NCBI RefSeq assembly: GCF_000717645.1
Contig: NZ_JNZZ01000018.1
Coordinates: 1 to 64,000, forward strand
Length of the DNA stretch: 64,000 nt
Direction: 5' to 3'
DNA from: Streptomyces californicus
GTDB taxonomy: Bacteria; Actinomycetota; Actinomycetes; Streptomycetales; Streptomycetaceae
Numbering within the stretch: position 1 is the first letter of the stretch; each line of letters starts with the position of its first letter. Below, piece by piece: positions 11,121 through 20,946 of the stretch. The notes beneath the pieces were generated by a model, which worked only from the letters and a program-made list of their open reading frames with translations, had not been told where the DNA came from and made no database searches. Position numbers and translations under genes: made by a program.

Positions 11121-11158
11121 ACGACACGCTGTCACCGCCCGCAAGTAGGGTGTGAGAC
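11121..11158 (+). promoter_or_regulatory. Candidate uvrC promoter giving a leaderless mRNA
   Basis: TAGGGT at 11146-11151 is a good -10 hexamer and lies 7 nt before the ATG at 11159. ACGACA at 11121-11126 could be the -35 (19-nt spacer). There is no Shine-Dalgarno sequence, so transcription probably starts at or next to the ATG. Confidence 0.5.
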
Positions 11159-13399
11159 ATGGCAGACCCCTCCAGCTACCGCCCCAAGCCGGGAGAGATC
11201 CCCGACTCCCCGGGGGTCTACAAGTTCCGCGACGAGCACCGCCGGGTGATCTACGTCGGCAAGGCCAAGAACCTGCGCCAGCGCGTGGCCAACTACTTCC
11301 AGGACCTGGCCAATCTCCACCCGCGCACGCGCACGATGGTCACCACGGCCGCCTCCGTCGAGTGGACGGTCGTCTCCACCGAGGTCGAGGCGCTCCAGCT
11401 GGAGTACTCCTGGATCAAGGAGTTCGACCCCCGGTTCAACGTCAAGTACCGCGACGACAAGAGCTATCCGTATCTCGCGGTCACGCTCAACGAGGAGTTC
11501 CCCCGGGTCCAGGTCATGCGCGGCGCCAAGAAGAAGGGCGTGCGCTACTTCGGACCGTACGGCCACGCCTGGGCGATCCGCGAGACCGTCGACCTGATGC
11601 TGCGGGTCTTCCCCGTCCGCACCTGCTCCGCCGGGGTCTTCAAGAACGCCGAGCGCACCGGCCGCCCCTGCCTCCTCGGCTACATCGGCAAGTGCTCGGC
11701 CCCCTGCGTCGGCCGGGTCACCCCCGAGGAGCACCGGGAGCTGGCCGAGGACTTCTGCGCGTTCATGGCCGGCCGCACCGGCACCTACATCCGCCGCCTG
11801 GAGAAGGACATGGCCCAGGCGGCCGAGGAGATGGAGTACGAGCGGGCCGCCCGTCTCCGCGACGACGCCGGGGCCCTCAAGCGGGCCATGGAGAAGAGCG
11901 CGGTCGTCCTCGCCGACGCCACCGACGCCGACCTCATCGCCGTCGCCGAGGACGAGCTGGAGGCCGCCCTCCAGATCTTCCACGTGCGCGGCGGCCGGGT
12001 GCGCGGCCAGCGCGGCTGGGTCACCGACAAGGTCGAGGCGGTCGACACCTCCGGCCTCGTCGAACACGCCCTCCAGCAGCTGTACGGGGAGGAGCGCGGC
12101 GACGCCGTCCCCAAGGAGGTCCTGGTCCCCGCCCTGCCCGAGGACCCGGACGCCGTCTCGCAGTGGCTCACCGACCGCCGTGGCTCCCAGGTCAGCCTGC
12201 GCATCCCGCAGCGCGGCGACAAGAAGGACCTGATGGCCACCGTCCAGCGCAACGCCCAGCAGGCGCTCGGACTCCACAAGACCAAGCGGGCCTCCGACCT
12301 GACCACCCGCTCCCGCGCCCTGGAGGAGATCGCCGAGGCGCTGGGCCTGGACGCCGCGCCGCTGCGCGTCGAGTGCTACGACATCTCCCATCTCCAGGGC
12401 GACGACGTGGTGGCCTCCATGGTGGTGTTCGAGGACGGGCTGGCCCGCAAGAGCGAGTACCGCCGCTTCCAGATCAAGGGCTTCGAGGGCCAGGACGACG
12501 TCCGCTCGATGCACGAGGTGATCGGCCGCCGCTTCAAGCGCTACCTCCAGGAGAAGGAGCGCACGGGGGAGGGGGACGAGCAGCCCGCGTCCGACGCCCC
12601 GGCCACGGAAGCCGCCCCGCCCGCCGCCGGACCCGCCCCCGGCAGCCCGGAGACGGCGGAAGGCCCGTCCGCCGTCGGCCCCGTCCCCGGCGTCCCGGAA
12701 GCAGCCGGAGGCCCGGGAGCGCTCGAAGGCCCGGCAGCCTCCGCAGGCTTGACAGCCCCCACAGCCCCCACAGCCCCCACAGCCCCCGAGGGCCCCGCCG
12801 CCACCGGCCCCGTCCCGGCGCCGCCCCTCGCCCCCGCCTCCCCGGACGACGCGACCGGCCCCCGGGAGGAGGACGGCCGCCCCAAGCGGTTCGCCTACCC
12901 GCCGCAGCTCGTCGTCGTCGACGGCGGGCAGCCCCAGGTGGCTGCCGCCCAGCGCGCCCTCGACGAACTGGGCATTCACGACATCGCCGTCTGCGGCCTG
13001 GCCAAGCGGCTCGAAGAGGTCTGGCTGCCGGACGACGACGATCCCGTCGTCCTGCCCCGCTCCAGTGAGGGCCTCTACCTCCTCCAGCGCATCCGGGACG
13101 AGGCCCACCGCTTCGCCATCACCTACCAGCGGGCCAAACGCGCCAAGCGGATCCGCTCCAGCCCCCTCGACGACGTGTCCGGCCTCGGCGAGACCCGCAA
13201 GCAGGCCCTGATCAAGCATTTCGGCTCGGTGAAGAAGCTCCGGCAGGCGACGATCGACCAGATCTGCGAGGTTCCCGGGATAGGGCGCAGGACGGCGGAA
13301 TCGGTGGCCGCCGCCCTCGCCGCGACCGCTCCCGCGGCGCCTGCCGTGAACACGGCCACAGGAGAGATCATCGAAGAGGACGACGGGGACAGCTCATGA
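11159..13399 (+). CDS. uvrC: Excinuclease ABC subunit C
   Basis: 746 aa. UvrC makes both incisions around a lesion after UvrA/UvrB loading. Domains in order: GIY-YIG nuclease (GVYKF and VIYVGKAKN, residues about 20-45), Cys-rich segment, UVR UvrB-binding helices (about 205-245), RNase H-like endonuclease, and a double helix-hairpin-helix near residues 665-720 ([23 protein letters not shown]). A Pro/Ala/Gly-rich insertion of about 100 residues (about 468-570) splits the RNase H-like domain, making the protein longer than the ~610 aa of E. coli. Catalytic regions on both sides are intact. The stop overlaps the rapZ start (ATGA). Confidence 0.97.
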   Translation: MADPSSYRPKPGEIPDSPGVYKFRDEHRRVIYVGKAKNLRQRVANYFQDLANLHPRTRTMVTTAASVEWTVVSTEVEALQLEYSWIKEFDPRFNVKYRDDKSYPYLAVTLNEEFPRVQVMRGAKKKGVRYFGPYGHAWAIRETVDLMLRVFPVRTCSAGVFKNAERTGRPCLLGYIGKCSAPCVGRVTPEEHRELAEDFCAFMAGRTGTYIRRLEKDMAQAAEEMEYERAARLRDDAGALKRAMEKSAVVLADATDADLIAVAEDELEAALQIFHVRGGRVRGQRGWVTDKVEAVDTSGLVEHALQQLYGEERGDAVPKEVLVPALPEDPDAVSQWLTDRRGSQVSLRIPQRGDKKDLMATVQRNAQQALGLHKTKRASDLTTRSRALEEIAEALGLDAAPLRVECYDISHLQGDDVVASMVVFEDGLARKSEYRRFQIKGFEGQDDVRSMHEVIGRRFKRYLQEKERTGEGDEQPASDAPATEAAPPAAGPAPGSPETAEGPSAVGPVPGVPEAAGGPGALEGPAASAGLTAPTAPTAPTAPEGPAATGPVPAPPLAPASPDDATGPREEDGRPKRFAYPPQLVVVDGGQPQVAAAQRALDELGIHDIAVCGLAKRLEEVWLPDDDDPVVLPRSSEGLYLLQRIRDEAHRFAITYQRAKRAKRIRSSPLDDVSGLGETRKQALIKHFGSVKKLRQATIDQICEVPGIGRRTAESVAAALAATAPAAPAVNTATGEIIEEDDGDSS

Positions 13400-14355
13400 C
13401 CGAGAACAGCCGTACGACCGCACAGAACGCCGCAGAACGAGCAGACGGAGCAGCAGACGTGAGCACGAACACCCCGGCCGAGACGGGCGAGGCCGCCATC
13501 CCCGAGCTGGTGATCATCTCCGGGATGTCGGGCGCCGGCCGCAGCACCGCCGCCAAGTGTCTGGAGGACCTCGGCTGGTTCGTCGTCGACAACCTGCCGC
13601 CCGCCCTGATCCCCACCATGGTCGAGCTGGGCGCCCGCTCGCAGGGCAACGTGGCCCGGATCGCCGTCGTCGTCGACGTGCGCGGACGCCGCTTCTTCGA
13701 CAACCTCCGCGAGTCCCTCGCGGACCTGGAGGCCAAGCACGTCACCCGGCGCATCGTCTTCCTGGAGTCCTCCGACGACGCCCTGGTCCGCCGCTTCGAG
13801 TCCGTCCGCCGCCCGCACCCCCTCCAGGGCGACGGGCGCATCGTCGACGGCATCGCGGCCGAGCGCGACCTGCTGCGCGAGCTGCGCGGCGACGCCGACC
13901 TGGTCATCGACACCTCCAGCCTCAACGTGCACGAGCTGCGCGCCAAGATGGACGCCCAGTTCGCGGGCGAGTCGGAGCCGGAGCTGCGGGCCACGGTGAT
14001 GTCCTTCGGCTACAAGTACGGCCTGCCCGTCGACGCCGACCTCGTCGTGGACTGCCGCTTCCTGCCCAACCCGCACTGGGTCCCCGAGCTGCGCCCCTTC
14101 ACCGGGGTCAACACCGAGGTGTCCGACTACGTCTTCGACCAGCCGGGCGCCAAGGAGTTCCTCAACCAGTACACGGAGCTGCTCCAGCTGATCGCCGCGG
14201 GATACCGCCGCGAGGGCAAGCGCTACGTGACCATCGCCGTCGGCTGCACCGGCGGCAAGCACCGCTCCGTCGCCATGTCCGAGAAGCTCTCCGCGCGCCT
14301 CGCCGCCGAGGGCATCGAGACCGTGCTCGTTCACCGTGACATGGGGCGAGAGTGA
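13396..14355 (+). CDS. rapZ: RapZ/YvcJ-family nucleotide-binding protein
   Basis: 319 aa, ATG overlapping the uvrC stop. The N-terminal P-loop reads GMSGAGRS (residues 43-50), with Arg where a Walker A Lys is usual; actinobacterial relatives share this as far as I recall. A Walker B-like region and the conserved C-terminal domain follow ([16 protein letters not shown]), which in E. coli RapZ binds RNA and adapts RNase E to glmZ. About 33 N-terminal residues are variable and may be unneeded. In Gram-positives the protein is linked to YvcK and cell-wall precursor control, which agrees with the directly overlapping yvcK. RNA partners in Streptomyces are not known. Confidence 0.93.
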   Translation: MTENSRTTAQNAAERADGAADVSTNTPAETGEAAIPELVIISGMSGAGRSTAAKCLEDLGWFVVDNLPPALIPTMVELGARSQGNVARIAVVVDVRGRRFFDNLRESLADLEAKHVTRRIVFLESSDDALVRRFESVRRPHPLQGDGRIVDGIAAERDLLRELRGDADLVIDTSSLNVHELRAKMDAQFAGESEPELRATVMSFGYKYGLPVDADLVVDCRFLPNPHWVPELRPFTGVNTEVSDYVFDQPGAKEFLNQYTELLQLIAAGYRREGKRYVTIAVGCTGGKHRSVAMSEKLSARLAAEGIETVLVHRDMGRE

Positions 14356-15386
14356 CCGGACGCAATCTGCGGATGCGGCGCCTGAGCCGCGCCGGCTCGG
14401 CGCTCTCCGGCCGCAAACGCGGTGCTCAGCCCAAGGTCGTCGCACTCGGCGGCGGCATGGGCCTCTCGGCGTCCCTGACGGCGCTGCGCCGGATCACCGG
14501 CGACCTCACGGCCGTGGTGACCGTCGCGGACGACGGCGGCTCCAGCGGCCGGCTGCGCGAGGAGCTGGGCGTGCTGCCCCCCGGCGACCTGCGCAAGGCG
14601 CTCGCCGCGCTGTGCGGCGACGACGACTGGGGCCGCACCTGGTCCCGGGTCGTCCAGCACCGCTTCGAGTCGCGGGGCGAGCTCCACGGGCACGCGGTCG
14701 GCAATCTGCTGATCGTCGCCCTCTGGGAGCAGCTCGGGGACCACGTCCAGGCGCTCGACCTGGTCGGCAAGCTGCTCGGCGCGAACGGCCGGGTGCTGCC
14801 GATGTCGGCGGTCCCGCTGGAGCTCCAGGCGCTCGTCAAGGGCCACGACCCGGAGCTGCCCGACGCGATCGTCACCGTGCGCGGCCAGGCCACCGTGGCC
14901 CTCACCCCCGGCGAGGTGCAGTCCGTGCACGTGGTCCCGCCCGACCCGCCGGCCGTTCCGGAGGCCGTCGAGGCGGTCCTGGACGCCGACTGGGTGGTGC
15001 TCGGCCCCGGCTCCTGGTTCTCCTCCGTGATCCCGCACCTCCTCGTGCCCGAACTGCTCGACGCCCTGGTGACCACCAAGGCCCGCAAGGTCCTCTCGCT
15101 GAACCTCGCCCCGCAGCCCGGTGAAACAGAAGGCTTCTCACCGCAGCGTCATTTGGAGGTTTTGGGGCGACACGCCCCTAAACTCGCCTTGGACGTGGTG
15201 CTGGCCGATGAGGCCGCCGTGCCCGATCGTGACTCCCTGGCCGACGCGGCCCAGCGGCTCGGGGCCGCGGTCGAGCTGGCGCCGGTGGCATCGCCCGACG
15301 GCGTTCCGGTCCATGATCAGGAGCTGTTGGCCGCCGCGTACGACCGTATTTTTCGGATGCATGGAAGGATCGGCCCATGGCGATGA
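14352..15386 (+). CDS. yvcK: YvcK-family UDP-GlcNAc-binding regulator (gluconeogenesis factor)
   Basis: 344 aa from GTG 14352, overlapping the rapZ stop by 4 nt. CofD-like fold: GGGMGLSAS nucleotide loop near the N-terminus, [21 protein letters not shown] and HAVGNLL, all hallmarks of the family. YvcK binds UDP-sugars and sets carbon flow to peptidoglycan; it is needed for growth on gluconeogenic carbon in Bacillus. In the C-terminal third (15120-15190) codon choice turns abruptly unusual (TTG, ACA, TCA, CGA, AAA), suggesting an overlapping DNA signal for whiA. The 3' end overlaps the whiA start by 10 nt. Confidence 0.94.
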   Translation: MTGRNLRMRRLSRAGSALSGRKRGAQPKVVALGGGMGLSASLTALRRITGDLTAVVTVADDGGSSGRLREELGVLPPGDLRKALAALCGDDDWGRTWSRVVQHRFESRGELHGHAVGNLLIVALWEQLGDHVQALDLVGKLLGANGRVLPMSAVPLELQALVKGHDPELPDAIVTVRGQATVALTPGEVQSVHVVPPDPPAVPEAVEAVLDADWVVLGPGSWFSSVIPHLLVPELLDALVTTKARKVLSLNLAPQPGETEGFSPQRHLEVLGRHAPKLALDVVLADEAAVPDRDSLADAAQRLGAAVELAPVASPDGVPVHDQELLAAAYDRIFRMHGRIGPWR

Positions 15387-16378
15387 CGCCAGCGGTGAAG
15401 AACGAAATCTCTCATCTTCCCGTCACCCGGACCTGCTGCAGGAAGGCGGAGGTCTCGGCGATTCTTCGGTTCGCGGGCGGGCTGCACCTGGTGAGCGGCC
15501 GGATTGTGATCGAGGCGGAGCTGGACACCGGCAACGCCGCCCGCCGCCTCAAGCGCGACATCCTGGAGATCTTCGGGCACAGCTCGGAGCTGATCGTGAT
15601 GGCCCCCGGCGGACTGCGGCGCGGCTCGCGCTACGTCGTACGGGTGGTGGCGGGCGGCGACCAGCTCGCCCGCCAGACCGGGCTGGTCGACGGCCGCGGC
15701 CGCCCGATCCGGGGCCTGCCCCCGCAGGTGGTCTCGGGGGCCACCTGCGACGCCGAGGCGGCCTGGCGCGGCGCGTTCCTCGCCCACGGCTCGCTCACCG
15801 AGCCCGGCCGCTCCTCCTCGCTGGAGGTCACCTGCCCGGGCCCGGAGGCGGCCCTGGCCCTCGTCGGCGCGGCCCGCCGGCTCTCCATCGCCGCCAAGGC
15901 GCGCGAGGTGCGCGGCGTGGACCGGGTCGTGGTCCGCGACGGCGACGCGATCGGCGCCCTGCTGACCCGGCTCGGCGCGCACGACGCGGTGCTCGCCTGG
16001 GAGGAGCGGCGGATGCGCCGCGAGGTCCGCGCCACGGCCAACCGGCTCGCCAACTTCGACGACGCCAACCTGCGCCGCTCGGCCCGCGCCGCGGTCGCCG
16101 CCGGGGCCCGGGTGGGCCGAGCGCTGGAGATCCTCGGCGAGGAGGTTCCCGAGCACCTCGCCGCCGCGGGGCGGCTGCGCATGGAGCACAAGCAGGCGTC
16201 GCTGGAGGAGCTGGGCGCGCTCGCCGACCCGCCGCTGACCAAGGACGCGGTCGCCGGCCGCATCCGCCGGCTGCTGGCGATGGCCGACAAGCGGGCCCAG
16301 GACCTCGGCATCCCCGGGACCGAGTCGACCCTCAGCGAGGAGATGAGCGAGGAGCTGGCCGACGGGCTGGTCGGCTGA
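15377..16378 (+). CDS. whiA: Sporulation transcription regulator WhiA
   Basis: 333 aa, nearly identical in the regions I recognise to Streptomyces Whi[21 protein letters not shown] at the N-terminus, a degenerate LAGLIDADG-like domain (about 1-220), and a C-terminal helix-turn-helix in the [19 protein letters not shown] region. WhiA acts with WhiB to stop aerial growth and start septation in sporogenic hyphae. ATG 15377 lies inside the yvcK end, so translation is coupled. A developmental promoter inside the upstream gene is reported for S. coelicolor whiA. A terminator follows. Confidence 0.97.
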   Translation: MAMTPAVKNEISHLPVTRTCCRKAEVSAILRFAGGLHLVSGRIVIEAELDTGNAARRLKRDILEIFGHSSELIVMAPGGLRRGSRYVVRVVAGGDQLARQTGLVDGRGRPIRGLPPQVVSGATCDAEAAWRGAFLAHGSLTEPGRSSSLEVTCPGPEAALALVGAARRLSIAAKAREVRGVDRVVVRDGDAIGALLTRLGAHDAVLAWEERRMRREVRATANRLANFDDANLRRSARAAVAAGARVGRALEILGEEVPEHLAAAGRLRMEHKQASLEELGALADPPLTKDAVAGRIRRLLAMADKRAQDLGIPGTESTLSEEMSEELADGLVG

Positions 16379-16502
16379 GGGAGCGCTCCCGGACCGCCGG
16401 ACGGCGGCCGCCCGCCGACTCCGGCGCGAGCGGGGGACGTTGGTCCCGGCCGGTCACGACCTCGGTCCCGGCCCGTCGTGACCCCGGTCCTTCCCGGCGA
16501 AA

Positions 16503-16540
16503 CGGAGGCCCGTGCTCCTACTGGCGAGTACGGGCCTCCG
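16503..16540 (+). terminator. Terminator of the uvrC-rapZ-yvcK-whiA unit
   Basis: Perfect 11-bp stem (16503-16513 with 16530-16540) whose inner bases GCTC/GAGT also pair partly. It is 125 nt after whiA. The remaining non-coding stretch 16541-16678 is the gap leader, with a small hairpin CGCCGG/CCGGCG (16636-16656) and GAGGAG (16665-16670) as ribosome site; a clear gap promoter was not identified (TAGGGT at 16599-16604 is the best -10). Confidence 0.7.
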
Positions 16541-16663
16541 GCCGTATCCGGTGGCGCGGAGAGGCCCTCTCGATGTCACCTCCCGGCCCCCGGAGAGGTA
16601 GGGTCGGAAGCGGTCGGGGACATCCCTATACAACTCGCCGGCGTCGAAAACCGGCGTACCTAA

Positions 16664-17689
<1,026 letters not shown>

Positions 17690-17719
17690 CCCTCGGGCCG
17701 GCCGGCACATCGATGTGAG

Positions 17720-17763
17720 TAGGAGGCTCGACCGGCGCAATGACGCGCCGGTCGAGCCTCCTA
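17720..17763 (+). terminator. Perfect 19-bp hairpin between gap and pgk
   Basis: 17720-17738 pairs perfectly with 17745-17763 around the loop AATGAC. Found 30 nt after the gap stop and 40 nt before pgk. Acts as terminator or attenuator within an otherwise co-directional glycolytic cluster. Confidence 0.75.
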
Positions 17764-17803
17764 GCATGTTCATCCGTCCCTGCAAGGAGCTACGGAAGAC
17801 CAG

Positions 17804-19015
17804 ATGAAGACGATCGACGAACTTCTCGCCGAAGGGGTCGCGGGCAAGCGGGTATTCGTCCGCGCCGACCTCAACGTGCCGCTCGACGGCACCACGATCA
17901 CCGACGACGGCCGCATCCGCGCCGTCGTCCCGACGATCGCCAAGCTCGCCGAGGCCGGCGCGCGGGTCGTCGTCGCCTCCCACCTCGGCCGCCCCAAGGG
18001 CGCCCCGGACCCGGCGTTCTCGCTGGAGCCCGCCGCGACCCGCCTGGGCGAACTCCTCGGCGCCGACGTCGCCTTCGCGACGGACACGGTCGGCGAGTCC
18101 GCCACCGCCACGGTCGCCGGTCTCGCCGACGGCCAGGTCGCCGTCGTCGAGAACCTCCGCTTCAACCCCGGCGAGACCTCCAAGGACGACGCCGAGCGCG
18201 GCGCCTTCGCGGACCGGCTGGCCGAACTGGCCGACGTCTACGTGGGCGACGGCTTCGGCGCGGTGCACCGCAAGCACGCCTCGGTCTACGACCTCCCGGC
18301 CAGGCTCCCGCACTACGCGGGCTACCTGATCGCCACCGAGGTCGGCGTCCTCAAGAAGCTGACCACCGACGTCGAGCGGCCCTACGCGGTCGTGCTCGGC
18401 GGCGCCAAGGTCTCCGACAAGCTCGGCGTGATCGACCACCTGCTGGAGCGCGCCGACCGCATCCTCATCGGCGGCGGCATGGCGTACACCTTCCTCAAGG
18501 CCCAGGGGCACGAGGTCGGCAGCTCGCTGCTCCAGGAGGACCAGATTCCGGCCGTCCAGGAGTACCTGCGGCGCGCCGAGGAGAAGGGCGTGGAGTTCGT
18601 CCTCCCCGTCGACGTCGTGGTCGCCCCGTCCTTCCCGGACCTCAAGACCAAGGCCCCGGCCCACCCCACCACCGTCGCCGCCGACGCCATGCCGGCCGGC
18701 CAGATGGGGCTGGACAACGGGCCCGAGACCAACAAGCTCTACGCCTCGAAGCTCGCCGACGCGGCCACCGTCTTCTGGAACGGCCCGATGGGCGTCTTCG
18801 AGCACCCCGACTTCGCCGACGGCACCCGCGCGGTCGCCCAGGCGCTCGTCGACTCCCCGGGATTCAGCGTCGTCGGCGGCGGCGACTCCGCCGCGGCCGT
18901 CCGCATCCTGGGCTTCGACGAGAATGCTTTCGGACACATTTCGACCGGTGGCGGCGCGAGCCTCGAATACCTCGAGGGCAAGACGCTTCCCGGGCTCGCC
19001 GCACTGGAGGACTGA
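17804..19015 (+). CDS. pgk: Phosphoglycerate kinase
   Basis: 403 aa, standard length. Visible: RADLNVPLD substrate motif (residues about 22-30), [30 protein letters not shown] (nucleotide site) and the hinge/ATP motif GGGDSAAAV near the C-terminus. Transfers phosphate from 1,3-bisphosphoglycerate to ADP. Six nucleotides separate it from tpiA, so the two form an operon. The AAGGAG at about 17784 is rather far (about 15 nt) from the ATG; GGAAG at 17793 is nearer. Confidence 0.98.
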   Translation: MKTIDELLAEGVAGKRVFVRADLNVPLDGTTITDDGRIRAVVPTIAKLAEAGARVVVASHLGRPKGAPDPAFSLEPAATRLGELLGADVAFATDTVGESATATVAGLADGQVAVVENLRFNPGETSKDDAERGAFADRLAELADVYVGDGFGAVHRKHASVYDLPARLPHYAGYLIATEVGVLKKLTTDVERPYAVVLGGAKVSDKLGVIDHLLERADRILIGGGMAYTFLKAQGHEVGSSLLQEDQIPAVQEYLRRAEEKGVEFVLPVDVVVAPSFPDLKTKAPAHPTTVAADAMPAGQMGLDNGPETNKLYASKLADAATVFWNGPMGVFEHPDFADGTRAVAQALVDSPGFSVVGGGDSAAAVRILGFDENAFGHISTGGGASLEYLEGKTLPGLAALED

Positions 19016-19021
19016 CCTTTC

Positions 19022-19798
19022 ATGACCACCCGCACCCCGCTGATGGCGGGCAACTGGAAGATGAACCTCAACCACCTCGAGGCCATCGCCCACGTCCAGA
19101 AGCTCGCCTTCGCGCTGACGGAGAAGGACTACGAGGACGTCGAGGTCGCCGTCCTCCCGCCCTTCACCGACCTGCGCTCCGTACAGACCCTGGTCGACGG
19201 CGACAAGCTGAAGATCAAGTACGGCGCCCAGGACATCTCCGCGCACGAGTCCGGCGCGTACACCGGTGAGATCTCCGGCTCCATGCTCGCCAAGCTGCGC
19301 TGCACCTACGTGGCCGTCGGCCACAGCGAGCGCCGCCAGTACCACGGCGAGAGCGACGAGATCTGCAACGCCAAGGTGAAGGCCGCCTACCAGCACGGCC
19401 TGACCCCGATCCTCTGCGTCGGCGAGGGCCTGGACGTCCGCAAGGCCGGCGACCAGGTCGCGTACACGCTCGCGCAGCTCGACGGCGGGCTGAAGGACGT
19501 CCCGGCCGAGCAGGCCGAGACGATCGTCATCGCCTACGAGCCGGTCTGGGCCATCGGCACCGGCGAGGTCGCCACCCCCGAGGACGCCCAGGAGGTCTGC
19601 GGCGCGATCCGCGGCCGGCTGGCCGAGCTGTACTCGCGGGAGCTGGCCGACGCCGTCCGCATCCAGTACGGCGGCTCGGTGAAGTCCGGCAACGTCGCCG
19701 CCATCATGGCGCAGCCCGACGTGGACGGCGCCCTGGTGGGCGGCGCGGCACTGGACGCCGACGAGTTCGTCAAGATCGTCCGCTTCCGCGACCAGTGA
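19022..19798 (+). CDS. tpiA: Triosephosphate isomerase
   Basis: 258 aa. TIM barrel with the N-terminal AGNWKMN (Lys electrophile), the catalytic His of VGHSERR, catalytic Glu in [10 protein letters not shown] (loop 6 follows), and the phosphate-binding YGGSVKSGN and GGAAL. Interconverts dihydroxyacetone phosphate and glyceraldehyde 3-phosphate. Co-transcribed with pgk (6-nt gap). Confidence 0.98.
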   Translation: MTTRTPLMAGNWKMNLNHLEAIAHVQKLAFALTEKDYEDVEVAVLPPFTDLRSVQTLVDGDKLKIKYGAQDISAHESGAYTGEISGSMLAKLRCTYVAVGHSERRQYHGESDEICNAKVKAAYQHGLTPILCVGEGLDVRKAGDQVAYTLAQLDGGLKDVPAEQAETIVIAYEPVWAIGTGEVATPEDAQEVCGAIRGRLAELYSRELADAVRIQYGGSVKSGNVAAIMAQPDVDGALVGGAALDADEFVKIVRFRDQ

Positions 19799-19831
19799 GT
19801 ATGCGGTAGCGCGGATCCGTCGTACCCTTGC

Positions 19832-19864
19832 GGGGGCCGGAGGGGCTAGCGCCCTTCGGCCCCC
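19832..19864 (+). terminator. Hairpin after tpiA
   Basis: GGGGGCCG (19832-19839) pairs with CGGCCCCC (19857-19864), and the inner AGGG/CCCT also pairs. A TACCCT at 19823-19828 just before it could be the -10 of a secG promoter, in which case the hairpin would sit in the secG leader. Confidence 0.55.
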
Positions 19865-19913
19865 GGTGCACGTACACGCAGTAGTCAAGAATTCCGGAAA
19901 GTAGGGACCAGCC

Positions 19914-20150
19914 GTGGTTTTGGCGTTCCAGATCGCTCTGATCGTCTTCAGCCTGCTGCTGATGCTGCTGGTGCTCATGCACAAGGGCAAGGGCGGCGGC
20001 CTCTCCGACATGTTCGGTGGCGGAATGCAGTCCTCCGTCGGTGGCTCCTCGGTCGCCGAGCGCAACCTCGACCGGATCACCGTCGTGGTCGGCCTGATCT
20101 GGTTCGCGTGCATCGTCGTCCTCGGCCTGCTCATCAAGCTGGACGGCTGA
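19914..20150 (+). CDS. secG: Preprotein translocase subunit SecG
   Basis: 78 aa from GTG 19914. Two membrane helices (FQIALIVFSLLLMLLVLMH and ITVVVGLIWFACIVVLGLLI) flank a Gly/Ser-rich cytoplasmic loop (GGGLSDMFGGGM), the standard SecG topology. It assists SecYEG/SecA in protein export. The position after tpiA is conserved in Streptomyces. Confidence 0.95.
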   Translation: MVLAFQIALIVFSLLLMLLVLMHKGKGGGLSDMFGGGMQSSVGGSSVAERNLDRITVVVGLIWFACIVVLGLLIKLDG

Positions 20151-20189
20151 CGCGCCGCCGGCGCATCCGGTGAGCGTGTAACTCCTTTC

Positions 20190-20217
20190 ACTGGACGCGC
20201 GTTGGGCCTTACGTAGA
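20190..20217 (+). promoter_or_regulatory. Candidate promoter of the RbpA-like gene
   Basis: TGGACG (20190-20195) and TAGACT (20212-20217), 16-nt spacer, about 43 nt before the GTG start. Fits a principal sigma factor promoter. Confidence 0.4.
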
Positions 20218-20259
20218 CTGGGGCATCGCTCGCGCACCATCACGCAGGGAGTTACGACC

Positions 20260-20595
20260 GTGGCAAGTGGCAACGCGATCCGGGGAAGCCGGGTCGGAGC
20301 GGGGCCGATGGGGGAGGCCGAGCGGGGCGAGTCCGCGCCGCGTCTCCGCATCTCCTTCTGGTGCTCGAACGGGCACGAGACGCAGCCGAGCTTCGCCCAT
20401 GACGCGCAGGTGCCGGACACCTGGGACTGCCCACGCTGCGGCTTCCCGGCCGGCCAGGACAAGGACAGCCCGCCCGACCCGCCGCGCACCGAGCCGTACA
20501 AGACGCACCTGGCGTACGTACGCGAGCGGCGCAGCGACGAGGACGGCGAGGCCATCCTCGCCGAGGCCCTCGCCAAGCTCCGCGGCGAGATCTGA
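20260..20595 (+). CDS. RbpA-family RNA polymerase-binding protein (RbpB-like paralogue)
   Basis: 111 aa from GTG 20260, with GGGAG upstream. RbpA proteins stabilise RNA polymerase with principal sigma factors. The order is the same: a variable N-terminal arm, a zinc-type core FWCSNGHETQP...DTWDCPRCG with Cys/His ligands, a basic linker, then an amphipathic sigma-interacting helix (THLAYVRERRSDEDGEAILAEALAKLR). The sequence differs clearly from the main RbpA I remember (for example no EKGHRFEMPF), so it is probably the second Streptomyces paralogue, RbpB. Partner sigma factor unknown. Confidence 0.85.
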   Translation: MASGNAIRGSRVGAGPMGEAERGESAPRLRISFWCSNGHETQPSFAHDAQVPDTWDCPRCGFPAGQDKDSPPDPPRTEPYKTHLAYVRERRSDEDGEAILAEALAKLRGEI

Positions 20596-20601
20596 CGCCT
20601 C

Positions 20602-20780
20602 CTAGGGCCTGTCTGACCATTCCCGTCTGCCTCACGACGCCATGCACGCACTCTCGCCGCACCGGCCCCAGACCCGAGTACGTCCAGTACGAGGGCCTGG
20701 AGGCGGCACGCCGAGAGCACGCACCTGACGCCGCGCGGCCGCCCTACGGGCGACGACGGGAATGGTCAGACAGGCCCTAG
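20602..20780. mobile_element. 179-bp foldback element (MITE-like) with perfect 26-bp inverted ends
   Basis: Positions 20602-20627 and 20755-20780 are exact reverse complements over 26 bp, beginning CTAGGGCCTGTCTGACC. The interior continues as an imperfect palindrome (GCACTCTCGCCG against CGGCACGCCGAGAGC) to an apex GTAC-GTCCA-GTAC near 20688, so the whole element can fold into one hairpin. It has no coding capacity, starts 6 nt after the rbpA-like stop, and no clear target duplication apart from the CTAG ends. AGGGCCTGTC-type ends recur in Streptomyces insertion sequences as I recall. It may now act as a terminator. Confidence 0.7.
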
Positions 20781-20946
20781 CACCGCACCCACCACCTTCG
20801 CACGGCCGGACACCCCCGCGGGTGTCCGGCCGTGTCGCGTTCCCGCGCCACCGGCCCACCGCCACCGCCGCCGGCCACCTCGATCAATTAGGTTGGAAGG
20901 GCAGCGGGGATGCTGAGCAACGAGAAGAAGTGGGCTGATATCCGGG

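Noticed and set aside
15179..15209. WhiG-type promoter (TAAA ... GCCGAT) inside yvcK
   Set aside because: Spacing is 21 nt instead of about 15-16.
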